Positions 1 to 8,049 of a stretch of 43,979 nt of DNA are shown here, one piece after another. The notes beneath the pieces are model-generated. The model saw nothing but the letters and a program-made list of their open reading frames with translations. It ran no database searches and was not told where the DNA came from. Within the stretch, counting starts at the first letter, position 1. Every line of letters begins with the position of its first letter. Position numbers and translations under genes: made by a program. Origin of the DNA: Desulfobacterales bacterium (GTDB lineage: Bacteria; Desulfobacterota; Desulfobacteria; Desulfobacterales; UBA5852); contig JASJBQ010000034.1 in NCBI GenBank assembly GCA_030066455.1, positions 1-43,979 on the forward strand. Reading direction: 5' to 3'.

Positions 1-1038
1 TTTCGATCGTTCATCCTGGATGCCGATCATCGCGATCCCCTGGTGGCCTTCGGCGAGGTCAGGCATCAGGTCGACGCCTCCCTCAGCCGGGAAAACCGAG
101 CCTATCTCGGTGGCAACAATACTTTAATGGAATCCATCCGTTCCGAACTGGCAAGCGATACGCCGCGGTGGCGGCTGGTCCAGGCCTCGACACGGCTGAT
201 GATCGTACCCGAACAGCGTCCGGTCTATGCGGCCCTGTTCGAGAAATACTGTCAGGCGGCGGTGGATTTCGTGCTGGCCAGGACACGCCTGCCCAATCCC
301 TACCAGGACATTGCCACTTTCGAGGGTGAGAACGGGCAGGGTTCGGCGCCCGCCGCCGGGGGAGGCGTCACGGCCTATCTGGTGCACCATATCGCTGACG
401 TCTATACCGAGGAATATGTCTTTTTCACTGCAAAAGACAGCGGCCCGCAGGTCAAGATTGAACTAAGCAACCGCAACTACACCGGCGAGGTCGGCTCCTA
501 TTCCTCCTATCTGGTTATCGACGAAGACCAGAATCTGGAATTCATCCACAGTCCCTACACCCTGTGGCGCAACAGTGCCGAGCATCCTCTCAACGTACTG
601 ATCGCGCCCGTGGAGGAAACCCTGCACATCGCCCTGCGTCATTTCACTGAAGCGGCCATCGAACGCCGTCTGGGGTCCCTGAGTGACAGATCCCGCCCGT
701 ACATCGATCAGGTGGTCGAAGAATGGCTGGCCGTCGAAGAGGCGGCCGTAGGCGGATTGGTGCACCAGCTGATGCCGGAAGTCATGTCCCGCTTCTTCAC
801 GGGCTGGCCCCAGGCAGATCTCGACGCCACCTTTGAGGCCCGACGGTCTTTCGACAAATACCGCTACCTGGATCAAGGGGTGCGCATCGTGGAAGCGTTG
901 GGCATCGAGGCCTTTATCGATCGCTACCGTAAGGACCCCATGGATTTCCGTGCGATGCTGGTCCCCCCTTCACCCGTCGAGGTTTCGACCGAGACAACGG
1001 TGACTAGCGAGCCGGCACCACCCGATCCATCTGCTTGA
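1..1038 (+). CDS. Hypothetical protein, 5' end outside window
   Basis: The frame is open to the first base of the window (first residues FRSFILDADH), so the N-terminus is missing; an internal GTG at 43 is probably not the true start. The visible part is about 345 residues, soluble, with no signal peptide or membrane helix. A central stretch contains HHIADVYTEEY and later PVEETLHIALRHFTE, and the C-terminus is a Pro/Thr/Glu-rich tail that looks disordered. I do not recognise the family. The HH and E-x-x-LHIALRH patterns could be metal ligands, but that is only an impression. It converges with the pheA operon across a 343-base gap. Confidence 0.6.
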   Translation, partial: FRSFILDADHRDPLVAFGEVRHQVDASLSRENRAYLGGNNTLMESIRSELASDTPRWRLVQASTRLMIVPEQRPVYAALFEKYCQAAVDFVLARTRLPNPYQDIATFEGENGQGSAPAAGGGVTAYLVHHIADVYTEEYVFFTAKDSGPQVKIELSNRNYTGEVGSYSSYLVIDEDQNLEFIHSPYTLWRNSAEHPLNVLIAPVEETLHIALRHFTEAAIERRLGSLSDRSRPYIDQVVEEWLAVEEAAVGGLVHQLMPEVMSRFFTGWPQADLDATFEARRSFDKYRYLDQGVRIVEALGIEAFIDRYRKDPMDFRAMLVPPSPVEVSTETTVTSEPAPPDPSA

Positions 1039-1381
1039 TCCGCCCGACGCGCTTGCAGCCGCAACGACCTCCCGGAACAGCCCCGAGATCAGACTTGGCC
1101 GCCCGGGCATCACCGCCCGGTATGCCCTTCGACCGCAGGGCGCGGTTCGGGCCGGTTCCCGCGAAGTCAATGGATTCAACAGCGTTGGTCTGAATCGTGA
1201 CATGCCGCTACCCGCAACGGGGCGGGATGATGCCGGATCAGGAAGGCACCTGCCTGCGATGCCGGGCAATGGAGGGCACGGGGCGAGGCTTGGAGGCGTA
1301 ACCAATTAGTGGACATGCCCTTTTGGTCTTTTGACAAGGGCGCCATCTCGCCCTAAAATGGGGCTCTTGCCATCCAGAATA
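1039..1381. other. Convergent intergenic gap
   Basis: This gap lies between the plus-strand gene ending at 1038 and pheA ending at 1382 on the minus strand. The open frames across it have no family resemblance and atypical composition. On the minus strand, just past pheA, a short GGGCG/CGCCC stem (about 1338-1356) could be a weak terminator, but it lacks a U-run. I see nothing else in it. Confidence 0.4.
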
Positions 1382-2446
1382 TTAGGTGCCGGCTGGATCG
1401 GCGGGATAGCTGCCGAGGCATTTCATCCCGATGGCGAGTTTTTCGACCTGGCCCAGCACCTGGCCGATGGCCTCATCCTCTTGAGAGCCTTCGAAATCAA
1501 GGAAAAAACTGTAGTTGCTGGGGTCGCTTCGCAATGGCATCGAGGCGATGCGGGTCAGATTGATCCGGGCGTCGGCAAACAGCCGCAGAACATCGTAGAG
1601 CTTGCCGGCCTCGTGGGGCACGGCGAAGATGATCGACGTCTTGTCGCCCTCGCCCGCATGGGGTTCGCGTGCGAGTAGGAGAAACCGCGTCGAATTGGAG
1701 GCACCGTCTTCGATCCCCGCTTTGATCACGTCGAGATCGTAGAGTTCGGCGCACAGGTCGCTGGCGATAGCGGCTGCGGCTTTGGGATGCTCCCGGGCCA
1801 GCATCTTGGCCGCCCCGGCCGTGTCGTAGAAAGGGTGCGGCTCCAAGTGGTTGCGCAGCAGAAATCCGCGGCACTGGGCCAGAGCCTGGGGATGCGAATA
1901 GACCATGCGGATTTCGCGGTAGTCCGTCCCTCGGGTGGCCAGGAGACAATGGTTGACCGGCACGTTGATCTCCCCGACCACGCTCAGTCCGGTGGTGGTG
2001 AGCAGATCGTTGACTTGGGTGACGGCCCCCTCCAGGGAATTCTCCACCGGGACGACGCCCAGGTCGAGGTAGCCCTCTTCCACACCCCGGAAGACATCGA
2101 CAAATTCCAGACAGGGGATATAGGCTCCGGCCGGCACGAGCTGACGCGAGGCCACCTCGCCATAGGCGCCGTGCTCTCCCTGGAAGGCCACCAACTTGCG
2201 CTCCTCTTCCTGCAAACGTTTGCTTTCCTGGATAATGGTCTGGAGCAACTGGCGAGTAAAGGAGCGTTCCACCAGATCCAGATTCAGTCTTTCGGCACGC
2301 GCCAGCAGATCTTCCTCGCGGGCCGGGTCGTTGATGTTGGTCTTGAATTTCTTGGAGCGCAGCGCCAGCCCCATGCGCTCCTGCAGCAGCACCAGCAGTT
2401 CACGGTCGATTTTGTCGATTTTCGTACGGATTTCGTTGAGTTTCAT
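1382..2446 (-). CDS. pheA: Bifunctional chorismate mutase/prephenate dehydratase
   Basis: This 354-residue P-protein converts chorismate to prephenate and then phenylpyruvate, the committed branch to phenylalanine. Residues 1-85 are an AroQ-type chorismate mutase helix bundle (KIDKIDRELLVLLQERM). Residues about 86-270 are prephenate dehydratase (AFQGEHGAYGEVAS, PVENSLEGAV, and the catalytic TRF within SNSTRFLLL). Residues about 275-345 are a C-terminal ACT domain. The usual ESRP phenylalanine-binding motif of that domain reads ASMP here, so feedback inhibition may be altered. The start is fixed by GGGGAG seven bases upstream of the ATG. It lies 66 bases downstream of aroF on the same strand and very probably shares its transcript and attenuator. 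Confidence 0.95.
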   Translation of the reverse strand: MKLNEIRTKIDKIDRELLVLLQERMGLALRSKKFKTNINDPAREEDLLARAERLNLDLVERSFTRQLLQTIIQESKRLQEEERKLVAFQGEHGAYGEVASRQLVPAGAYIPCLEFVDVFRGVEEGYLDLGVVPVENSLEGAVTQVNDLLTTTGLSVVGEINVPVNHCLLATRGTDYREIRMVYSHPQALAQCRGFLLRNHLEPHPFYDTAGAAKMLAREHPKAAAAIASDLCAELYDLDVIKAGIEDGASNSTRFLLLAREPHAGEGDKTSIIFAVPHEAGKLYDVLRLFADARINLTRIASMPLRSDPSNYSFFLDFEGSQEDEAIGQVLGQVEKLAIGMKCLGSYPADPAGT

Positions 2447-2512
2447 GGGATGCTCCCCGTAAGAGTGGTTTGACGGCGGGCCCGCCGTGGCGGTTCTCGG
2501 GCGGTGCCCGTT

Positions 2513-3328
2513 TCAGCAAGGCATGCGGTCCACAAAATCACGCAGCGGTCTGAGTTGGCGCATGAGGGCGTCGAAGCGATCCGGCGTCAGGGCCTGGTCG
2601 GCGTCGCAGAGCGCCTCATCCGGATTGTGGTGCACTTCGATCAGGAGTCCGTCGGCACCTGCCGGCACCGCCGCCAGGCTCATGGGGCCGATCAAGCTCA
2701 ACCGGCCCGTGCTGTGGGTGGGGTCGATCACGATGGGCAGATGGGTCAGCTCCTTGATGGCCGGCACCGCGCTTAGATCGAGCGTGTTGCGCGTGTAGTT
2801 CTCGAACGTGCGGATGCCACGTTCGCAAAGGATCACACCCGGATTGCCCTCGCTTAGAATGTACTCGGCACAGTTGAGCCATTCCTCCAGGGTCGAAAAC
2901 ATGCCCCGTTTGAGCAGGACCGGCCGCTGGACCTTGCCGACCTCCTTCAGCAGGGAGAAGTTCTGCATGTTGCGCGTTCCGATTTGAAGCACGTCGGCAT
3001 ACTCGGCCACCCAGGAAACATCACGGGGATCGAGGACCTCGGTGACGATGGGCAGCCCGGTTTCCTGGCGGGCCTTGGCCAGTATTTTCAGGCCCTGCAA
3101 TCCCAAGCCCTGAAACGAGTAAGGCGATGTCCGCGGTTTGAAGGCCCCGCCGCGCATCATGTCCGCTCCAGAGGCCTTGACGGCCTTGGCGGTCGCCATG
3201 GTCTGGCGTTCGCTTTCCACGCTGCAGGGGCCGGCGATGACGACGAAATCACGGCCGAAAGCGACCTCCCCCACTTCGATGACGGTCTGCTGCTCGTTTT
3301 CGCGCGATGTCAGTTTGAGGTTTTTCAT
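2513..3328 (-). CDS. aroF: 3-deoxy-7-phosphoheptulonate (DAHP) synthase, type I-beta
   Basis: This protein catalyses the first step of the shikimate pathway, condensing phosphoenolpyruvate with erythrose 4-phosphate. The 271-residue protein matches the short AroA-I-beta/KDO8P-synthase-like form: AGPCSVESE near residue 30, [37 protein letters not shown] and DPTHSTG. It has no fused ACT or chorismate-mutase regulatory domain. The frame stays open upstream to about 3529, but the start [10 protein letters not shown] at 3328 is preferred: residues upstream of it are translated terminator and attenuator DNA without family similarity. The gene is first in an aroF-pheA operon and is preceded by a leader peptide and a transcription attenuator. 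Symbol aroF is used for the family and does not imply a specific allosteric type. Confidence 0.93.
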   Translation of the reverse strand: MKNLKLTSRENEQQTVIEVGEVAFGRDFVVIAGPCSVESERQTMATAKAVKASGADMMRGGAFKPRTSPYSFQGLGLQGLKILAKARQETGLPIVTEVLDPRDVSWVAEYADVLQIGTRNMQNFSLLKEVGKVQRPVLLKRGMFSTLEEWLNCAEYILSEGNPGVILCERGIRTFENYTRNTLDLSAVPAIKELTHLPIVIDPTHSTGRLSLIGPMSLAAVPAGADGLLIEVHHNPDEALCDADQALTPDRFDALMRQLRPLRDFVDRMPC

Positions 3329-3380
3329 GCTGGTGTCCTTTTCCCGTTTCGATCCATTCCCGTTCATCCGACGACCAGTC

Positions 3381-3409
3381 AAAAAAAAACCCCGAGAAAA
3401 CTCTCGGGG
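3381..3409 (-). terminator. Intrinsic terminator of the aroF-pheA attenuator
   Basis: On the minus strand CCCCGAGA (3402-3409), a four-base loop and TCTCGGGG (3390-3397) form a perfect 8-bp stem, followed directly by nine T (3381-3389). It ends 52 bases before the aroF start codon, which is the position expected of an attenuator and not of an operon end. Its 5' arm can alternatively pair with ACTCGGGG located just upstream (3428-3435), giving a mutually exclusive antiterminator. Confidence 0.9.
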
Positions 3410-3427
3410 CCTGCCGTCGGATAAAAA

Positions 3428-3493
3428 CCCCGAGTGGTTCTTGGTGGTCCACCCGGGGCTGGATTGGCGCGTGCTACAAATCAGCCGGATGGA
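3428..3493 (-). promoter_or_regulatory. Attenuator switching segments upstream of aroF
   Basis: Three further segments precede the terminator on the minus strand. Segment 1 (CCCCGGGTGG, 3449-3458) pairs with segment 2 (CCACTCGGGG, 3428-3437) with a single G-T wobble. Segment 2 can instead pair with the terminator 5' arm (3402-3408). Segment 0 (TCCATCC, 3487-3493) can pair with GGGTGGA inside segment 1 (3448-3454). Pairs 0:1 plus 2:3 would allow read-through; pairs 1:2 plus 3:4 would terminate. The leader stop codon at 3474-3476 sits so that a ribosome finishing the leader covers segment 0. This is my reading of complementarity, without energy calculation. Confidence 0.75.
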
Positions 3494-3557
3494 CGCTTCT
3501 AAAGCTAAGATAGAAGCGCCCGTCAACAAACAAAAAGCTGGTCGAAGAAATTAACAT
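3474..3557 (-). CDS. Phe/Tyr-rich leader peptide of aroF-pheA
   Basis: This is a 27-codon frame from ATG (3555-3557) to TAG (3474-3476). Residues 8-19 read [12 protein letters not shown], so four Phe codons and one Tyr codon fall within twelve codons. The Phe-Tyr pair lies inside the 5' arm of a CGCTTCTA/TAGAAGCG hairpin (3494-3518). Shine-Dalgarno support is weak (AGCGAG about 8 bases upstream). Such leader peptides act by ribosome stalling when the cognate charged tRNA is scarce. The inferred role is sensing Phe-tRNA and perhaps Tyr-tRNA for the aromatic pathway entry enzyme and pheA. Confidence 0.72.
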   Translation of the reverse strand: MLISSTSFLFVDGRFYLSFRSVHPADL

Positions 3558-3582
3558 GGATACTCGCTTGGCGTTGAATTTT

Positions 3583-3613
3583 CACATAGCACACACTTGA
3601 CGGACCCTGTCAA
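3583..3613 (-). promoter_or_regulatory. Candidate sigma-70 promoter for the aroF-pheA operon
   Basis: A perfect TTGACA (minus strand, 3608-3613) is followed after 18-19 bases by CTATGT/TATGTG (3583-3589). The spacer is slightly long and the -10 is imperfect. The position, about 26 bases before the leader ATG, is right for an attenuated operon. Confidence 0.5.
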
Positions 3614-3758
3614 CGCTTTTCTGGATTGATCCGATGGCCCCTGAAAGCCGGCGTCATGGGGTGGCTGGGTTGAACGGCCGGCAGGCCTCGAGGGGCGCTA
3701 ACGCCACGCATCGACCGCGCTGCGGTATTGCGGCTGGCATGCAGGCCATTGGCGCGTG

Positions 3759-5267
3759 TTAAAGCGCGAGCCAGATCTCGCTCACCGTATAGGCCATCAA
3801 AGCGCCGGCACACGCCTGTAAAAAAACGCGGCGGCGGCGTGTCATGCGCCAGGGGGGGAGCAGAAAAGCGGTCGTAAAACCTGCGCAGGTGAAAAACACG
3901 GTGAAATAGCGCACGTTGCCCGGCGCCCAGGCAGGAACGAGGGCCAACAGCGCCAGATAGGCCAACAGCGCCAGTGCCAGACTCCGCAACCGACGCGGAC
4001 CGCACCGCAAAGCCCACCCCAGGGCGGGCAACACCAACAGGCCGGCAAAAGGGCCGAACCAGGCCAAGGCGGGATCGCGCGCCGGTGGCAAGACGAACGA
4101 ACCACCCGTTTCGTCGACAGCGAAGACAACGGCCAGCAGACCATCGTGGACCCACAGACGGAAGGCACGCCAGTCGAGGCTGCAGAACTTCGCCAGCACC
4201 GCTTCGACCGGCGGGGTGAGGTCGAGCGAAAGCAACCCGTAGCGCAGGAGATTGACACCCGCCCCCTGCAGGCCGTCATCATTGTAACGCCAGGTGGCCG
4301 ATGCCACCTCCGAAGCCGACGGCGCTTCAAGCCCATGCCCGCCCAGGCACAAAATCGAAACCGCAAGACCGGCAGCCGCCACGGAGAGCGGCGCCGCACG
4401 ACTCAGATCCCACCAAATGCGAACGCCGTGCCTCCGGTGGAGCACGGCCGCCGCCAGTACCAGGCCGATCGCCGGGAAGAGAAGCCCCAACCGCCCCGGC
4501 GTCAGGCAGAACGCCAGAACAACCAGCATGAGAAGAAAATCCCTGATGTCCGCTCTCTCGACGGTCCGATAGAGCAGGAGAATGAATACGAGGGCCGCTG
4601 CGGCCGGAATGATTTCGAATCCGCCGCCAACGGAAAGAAACACCAGGCGTGGCATACTGGCCACCAGAAGCGTCGTCGTAATGGCGATGGGGGGCCAGGC
4701 ATAGCGGCGTGCCAGGGCATAGGTGGCAAAGCAGATCGCCAGATAGGCCGACCAGGGCAGATGCGCTGCTCCCGGCAAGATCCGGAACAAGGATGCCGCG
4801 CTTAAAGACAGCCCTGTCTCCGGCGACGCGGACATTGCGAAATCAGCGCTGCTCACCCCCAAGGAGGGCCGGGTAAGGCTCAAACCGTCCGGCCAACCCA
4901 ACAGGACCGCCGTCATCTGGGCACTCAGCGTCATCAGAAGCAGGGCCGCGGCCAGGAGATGTTGGCTTAAAAACGATTTCAGCGCGTGTCGCAGTGCATG
5001 CAGCTGTGCGCGGTGACGCACGATCGCCATGCCTGTGAGGATCAGAGCCGCCAGCCGCATGGCGGGCACGATATCCGGCGTGCCGGTCATGTCGGCGGCC
5101 TTGAGCAGAACCGAAGCCAGCAACGCCGGAAGCAGCGCGGCGCCGGCAGCCGCCTCGGCGACGGTGTGGTGCCAGCTGCGGAGCAAAAGCAGCAGGGCCA
5201 GCGAATAGGCGGCGAATTCAGATAACACCCATCCAGCGGCCAGGAATTCCGTCACCCCATTCGACAT
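3759..5267 (-). CDS. Polytopic integral membrane protein, unknown function
   Basis: This is a roughly 500-residue, very hydrophobic protein with about ten to twelve predicted membrane segments, for example LALLLLLR, LLAAALLLMTLSAQMTAVLLGW, LLLMLVVLAFCL and ALALLAYLALLALV. The overall look (long loop after the early helices, then repeated helices) resembles GT39/GT83-like or O-antigen-polymerase-like membrane proteins. I see no clear acidic catalytic motif, so no function is assigned. The ATG at 5267 has GGAG seven bases upstream and is preferred over an in-frame ATG at 5297 without a ribosome-binding site. It follows the Cys-rich gene ending at 5309 and may be co-transcribed. Confidence 0.75.
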   Translation of the reverse strand: MSNGVTEFLAAGWVLSEFAAYSLALLLLLRSWHHTVAEAAAGAALLPALLASVLLKAADMTGTPDIVPAMRLAALILTGMAIVRHRAQLHALRHALKSFLSQHLLAAALLLMTLSAQMTAVLLGWPDGLSLTRPSLGVSSADFAMSASPETGLSLSAASLFRILPGAAHLPWSAYLAICFATYALARRYAWPPIAITTTLLVASMPRLVFLSVGGGFEIIPAAAALVFILLLYRTVERADIRDFLLMLVVLAFCLTPGRLGLLFPAIGLVLAAAVLHRRHGVRIWWDLSRAAPLSVAAAGLAVSILCLGGHGLEAPSASEVASATWRYNDDGLQGAGVNLLRYGLLSLDLTPPVEAVLAKFCSLDWRAFRLWVHDGLLAVVFAVDETGGSFVLPPARDPALAWFGPFAGLLVLPALGWALRCGPRRLRSLALALLAYLALLALVPAWAPGNVRYFTVFFTCAGFTTAFLLPPWRMTRRRRVFLQACAGALMAYTVSEIWLAL

Positions 5268-5308
5268 GCCCGCGCTCCAGCCTTGCTCGCGTCCCATCAG
5301 GAGGCACG

Positions 5309-5656
5309 TTAAACCGTCTTCGCATCCTTTTCGACCAACGCCTTATCGGCGACCAGATGGTCGAGGATTTCGATCATGTAGTCCCGCATCGCCGTGGCCA
5401 GTTCGACACACCGCGCGCAGTAGATTTTTCGCCGCATATAGCCGTGCGCCTCGTTCTGGTGGTGGTACCAGGCCGGATAGGGAGATCCCCGGCAGAACTT
5501 GCGGCCGGTGTAGGCGGCAATAGGGCACCCCGTGCAAATCAGCATGTAGTAGATCCGGCAGGGCGGGCAATCGAGCACCCCGCCATCCGATTGCTCGCCG
5601 GCGATGATCCGGTTCCATTTGACCACTGAAGCTTGCATGATGCGAATATTGTTCAT
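5309..5656 (-). CDS. Small cysteine-rich protein, unknown function
   Basis: This 115-residue soluble protein has a dense set of cysteines: a CPPC pair, CTGC, a single Cys in RKFCRG, and YCARC followed by a C-terminal helix. The spacing suggests a metal site (zinc or iron-sulfur), though no named family is recognised. The start at 5656 is fixed by a strong GAGGAGGTGACG before the ATG; the frame continues upstream to 5752 without support. It sits 50 bases downstream of the histone-deacetylase-like gene on the same strand, suggesting co-transcription. Confidence 0.75.
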   Translation of the reverse strand: MNNIRIMQASVVKWNRIIAGEQSDGGVLDCPPCRIYYMLICTGCPIAAYTGRKFCRGSPYPAWYHHQNEAHGYMRRKIYCARCVELATAMRDYMIEILDHLVADKALVEKDAKTV

Positions 5657-5706
5657 CGTCACCTCCTCGAGGCAGGCCGGGCCGGTGAGGTGCGGCGAAC
5701 GCATGT

Positions 5707-6777
5707 TCAGTGAGCGAGGCAGTTCCAGAAACGCCGGTGAACCTTGGCGCAACGGTGAAAGACGTAATCGACTTTGCGGGTATCGGCCTGAGCGGCCAGG
5801 GCCTGGTAGTCGGTTTGTGATTGCCCGGTCAGTTCATTCAGAACCGCCCGAATGGATTCCTGGAGGGCTTCGCGGCAGTACCCGCCCTCTAGCACCAAGA
5901 CCAGTTTGCCATTGCAGCAGCCTTCGGCGACGTCCATCAACAGACGGGTCAGGGCGGCAAAGCCCAGCGGGGTGACCCGCATGCGCCCCAGGGGATCCCG
6001 GGCGTGAATATCGAACCCGGCCGACACCAATACCAGGTCTGGTTCGAACTCGGACGCCAGGGGCTGTAGAAGCTGCCGGTAAAGCGCAACAAATTCGGGG
6101 TCGCCGTAACCTCGGGACAGCGGCAGATTGACGGTGTATCCCTCGCCCGATCCGATACCGGTTTCCGTATAGACACCGGTGCCGGGATAATGGGGGTGCT
6201 GGTGAGAAGAGAAGAACAGCACGTGGGGGTCGCGTTCGAAGGCATGCTGCGTGCCGTTGCCGTGGTGCACGTCCCAGTCTACGATGAGGACCCGGCGCGC
6301 CCCCAGCGTCTGGCGCGCGAAGGCCGCACCCACGGCCACGTTGTTGAAAAGGCAAAAACCCATGGCACGGCCGAACTCGGCGTGATGCCCGGGTGGCCGC
6401 ACAAGGGCCAGTGCGTTTTTCAAACGCCCCGCCCAGACTTCATCGATCGCCTGCAGGGTCCCGCCCACGGCCAGGCGTGCCGCCGCGTATGACTTGGCGC
6501 AGACCGGTGTATCCGCTCCCAGAGCGGCGAAAGGCCGCCCGGCCGTGGCCGCGATTTGAGCGATATAGGCGGGTGCATGCACGAGGGCCAGTTCGTCATC
6601 GCTGCAAGGGCGAGGCGTTATCCGGCGATAGTGCGGTGTATGTTGGATCTGTGCAAGCATGTCGTAGACGACCCGGAGACGAGCGGCATTTTCCGGGTGA
6701 TGCGCCCCGGTGTCGTGCTGCAGGTAGTGCGCGTCCATCACCAGTCCGGTTCGGGCGACTATCGGATTCATCTGCAT
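5707..6777 (-). CDS. Histone deacetylase family (AcuC-like) deacetylase
   Basis: This is a 356-residue class I/II-like zinc amidohydrolase. Visible signatures in order are HPENAARL near the N-terminus, RPPGHHAEF (tandem catalytic His), MGFCLFNNVAVGA, VDWDVHHGNGTQ (zinc ligands Asp and His), SSHQHPHYPGTG, SAGFDIHARDPLG (third ligand Asp) and VLEGGYC. All catalytic residues appear intact. Bacterial relatives deacetylate acetoin-utilisation enzymes, acetylpolyamines or other small acetylated substrates; the sequence alone does not pick the substrate. The ATG at 6777 has AAGG seven bases upstream. The next gene in the same direction encodes a Cys-rich protein. Confidence 0.92.
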   Translation of the reverse strand: MQMNPIVARTGLVMDAHYLQHDTGAHHPENAARLRVVYDMLAQIQHTPHYRRITPRPCSDDELALVHAPAYIAQIAATAGRPFAALGADTPVCAKSYAAARLAVGGTLQAIDEVWAGRLKNALALVRPPGHHAEFGRAMGFCLFNNVAVGAAFARQTLGARRVLIVDWDVHHGNGTQHAFERDPHVLFFSSHQHPHYPGTGVYTETGIGSGEGYTVNLPLSRGYGDPEFVALYRQLLQPLASEFEPDLVLVSAGFDIHARDPLGRMRVTPLGFAALTRLLMDVAEGCCNGKLVLVLEGGYCREALQESIRAVLNELTGQSQTDYQALAAQADTRKVDYVFHRCAKVHRRFWNCLAH

Positions 6778-6799
6778 GCGAATGCCTTTGGGCCTTCCT

Positions 6800-7690
6800 T
6801 CAGGCCTTCGTTGGCACCGTCAAGACGGCGCAGGACGTCGACCGCAGGGCCGCCTCCGTGGTTGAACCGATCAGAAATTGCGCGAGACGTCGCCGGGGAC
6901 GCACGCCGACGACGAGCAAATCGGCCTTCTGCCGGGCGGTATGGCCGGCCAGGACCTCGGCGGCCGGCCCCTCCGCCAGATCGATCGAAACATTCAGATC
7001 GCCCGCTGTCGACCGCGCCGCCGCGACCAATTCTTGGCGCAGGCGATCCTGCAGCGTGGTCTGGACATCGCCGTAGGGGCCGTCCGTAGGCTCCATGAGC
7101 TCAGGCCGAACCGGCAATTCCATGGCGTGCAGCAGGTTCAGTTCCGCATCGAACTGCCGGGCGACAGCCGCCGCCGCCATGAGGACCGGAGAGCCGTTGG
7201 CCGCCGCCTGGCAGGCCGCGACCACCTTGTTGCAAAGCGGCCCCTCACGGTTATTCTTGCGGGTTCTGCGCGTCACGAGCACCGGCAGCGCCAGTTGGCG
7301 GACCATACGTTCGACCACGCCGCCAAGCAGCATCGGCCGCGGCCCTTTGGAACCATGGCGGGCCGCCACCACCAGACCGCCCGCCGTCCCCTGGAGCCAA
7401 TCGGACAGGCGTTCCACCGGATCGCCCGTGGCAATGATCGTTCCCGCCGGCTTTAGAGGGGCGACGAGTTCTTTGAGTTTCTGACGGCTCGTCTTCATGA
7501 GCTCGTCCTGCTCGCCGCCGCGCTCGAAGATGGCGGTGCCGGGATAGTGGTCATGGGACGCCGTCACCGCATGGAAAACGGACAGACGGGCATTGAAAGC
7601 CCTCGCCAGGAGTCCGCCGGCATGCACGACGCCCTCCGAGTGCGAGGAGAGATCGACGGCACAGACGATGTGCTGCAGATCGAACAACAT
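6800..7690 (-). CDS. Tandem universal stress protein (two UspA domains)
   Basis: This protein of about 296 residues carries two UspA-like domains, residues about 1-145 and 155-296. Domain 1 begins LFDLQHIVCAVDLSSHSEG and contains VVAARHGSKGP. Domain 2 ends with VVGVRPRRRLAQFLIGSTTEAALRS, close to the G-2x-G-9x-GS ATP-binding pattern, followed by CAVLTVP. Tandem Usp proteins bind nucleotide and act in stress or energy-limitation responses. ATG 7690 is chosen because GGAA precedes it at good spacing; another ATG lies at 7702. It lies just upstream of the HDAC-like gene (22-base gap), so the two may be co-transcribed. Confidence 0.88.
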   Translation of the reverse strand: MLFDLQHIVCAVDLSSHSEGVVHAGGLLARAFNARLSVFHAVTASHDHYPGTAIFERGGEQDELMKTSRQKLKELVAPLKPAGTIIATGDPVERLSDWLQGTAGGLVVAARHGSKGPRPMLLGGVVERMVRQLALPVLVTRRTRKNNREGPLCNKVVAACQAAANGSPVLMAAAAVARQFDAELNLLHAMELPVRPELMEPTDGPYGDVQTTLQDRLRQELVAAARSTAGDLNVSIDLAEGPAAEVLAGHTARQKADLLVVGVRPRRRLAQFLIGSTTEAALRSTSCAVLTVPTKA

Positions 7691-7792
7691 GTGGGGTTCC
7701 ATCGATCGATTGGTCGCGTATTAAGCGGTCGTACCGGGCAGGCCGAGATCGGGTGAGATTGCGGTGAAACGCTCAAGGGATGAGCAACGACT

Positions 7793-7820
7793 AATATAAG
7801 AGTCACGCTTAATATTTGAA
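7793..7820 (-). promoter_or_regulatory. Candidate sigma-70 promoter for the Usp operon
   Basis: On the minus strand TTCAAA (7815-7820) is separated by 16 bases from TATATT (7793-7798), about 100 bases upstream of the Usp start. The -10 is good and the -35 only fair. Confidence 0.35.
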
Positions 7821-7944
7821 AATAGGGTTGATCGCCGCAAACTGTCAAGACAAGGGCGAGGAAAGCTTACGCGGGCACTTATTCTCCGGCGGCGTTGGTG
7901 AGTTCTGCGAATACCCTCGGCCGGATTCGTCAGCAGCCGGAGAG

Positions 7945-8026
7945 CAAGGCTTGCAAGCCCCGAGGAATGAGGCGTACTCCAGTACGCCTCCGTGACGAGG
8001 GATTCGTATAACGCCGATAGCGAGCT
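7945..8026. repeat. Degenerate copy of a MITE-like repeat
   Basis: This stretch shares about 80 bases with the element at 8050-8173. Both have AAGGCTTG near the start, CCGAGGA, GAGGCGTACTCCAGTACGCC, GTGACGAGG and TAACGCCGATA followed by CGAGCTT. The GGCGTACTCCAGTACGCC core is itself an inverted repeat. This copy lacks the flanking terminal inverted repeats of its neighbour, so it is probably older or truncated. Confidence 0.7.
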
Positions 8027-8049
8027 TTTTAGGCATCCATTACGATACC

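Noticed and set aside
3428..3460. T-box riboswitch reading of GGGTGGACC upstream of aroF
   Set aside because: GGGTGG-ACC resembles the T-box core, but one base is missing, no specifier-loop stem is seen upstream, and T-boxes are rare in Proteobacteria-like lineages. The Phe/Tyr leader peptide and alternating stems fit ribosome-mediated attenuation.
3330..3529. N-terminal extension of aroF (67 extra codons)
   Set aside because: The extension is translated attenuator and terminator DNA; family alignment from memory starts near MKNLKLT.
7845..8036. Small minus-strand ORF encoding an IRIPRHGGVLEYAS-type peptide
   Set aside because: The peptide is produced by the repeat copy at 7945-8026 and recurs in the second copy; there is no ribosome-binding site.
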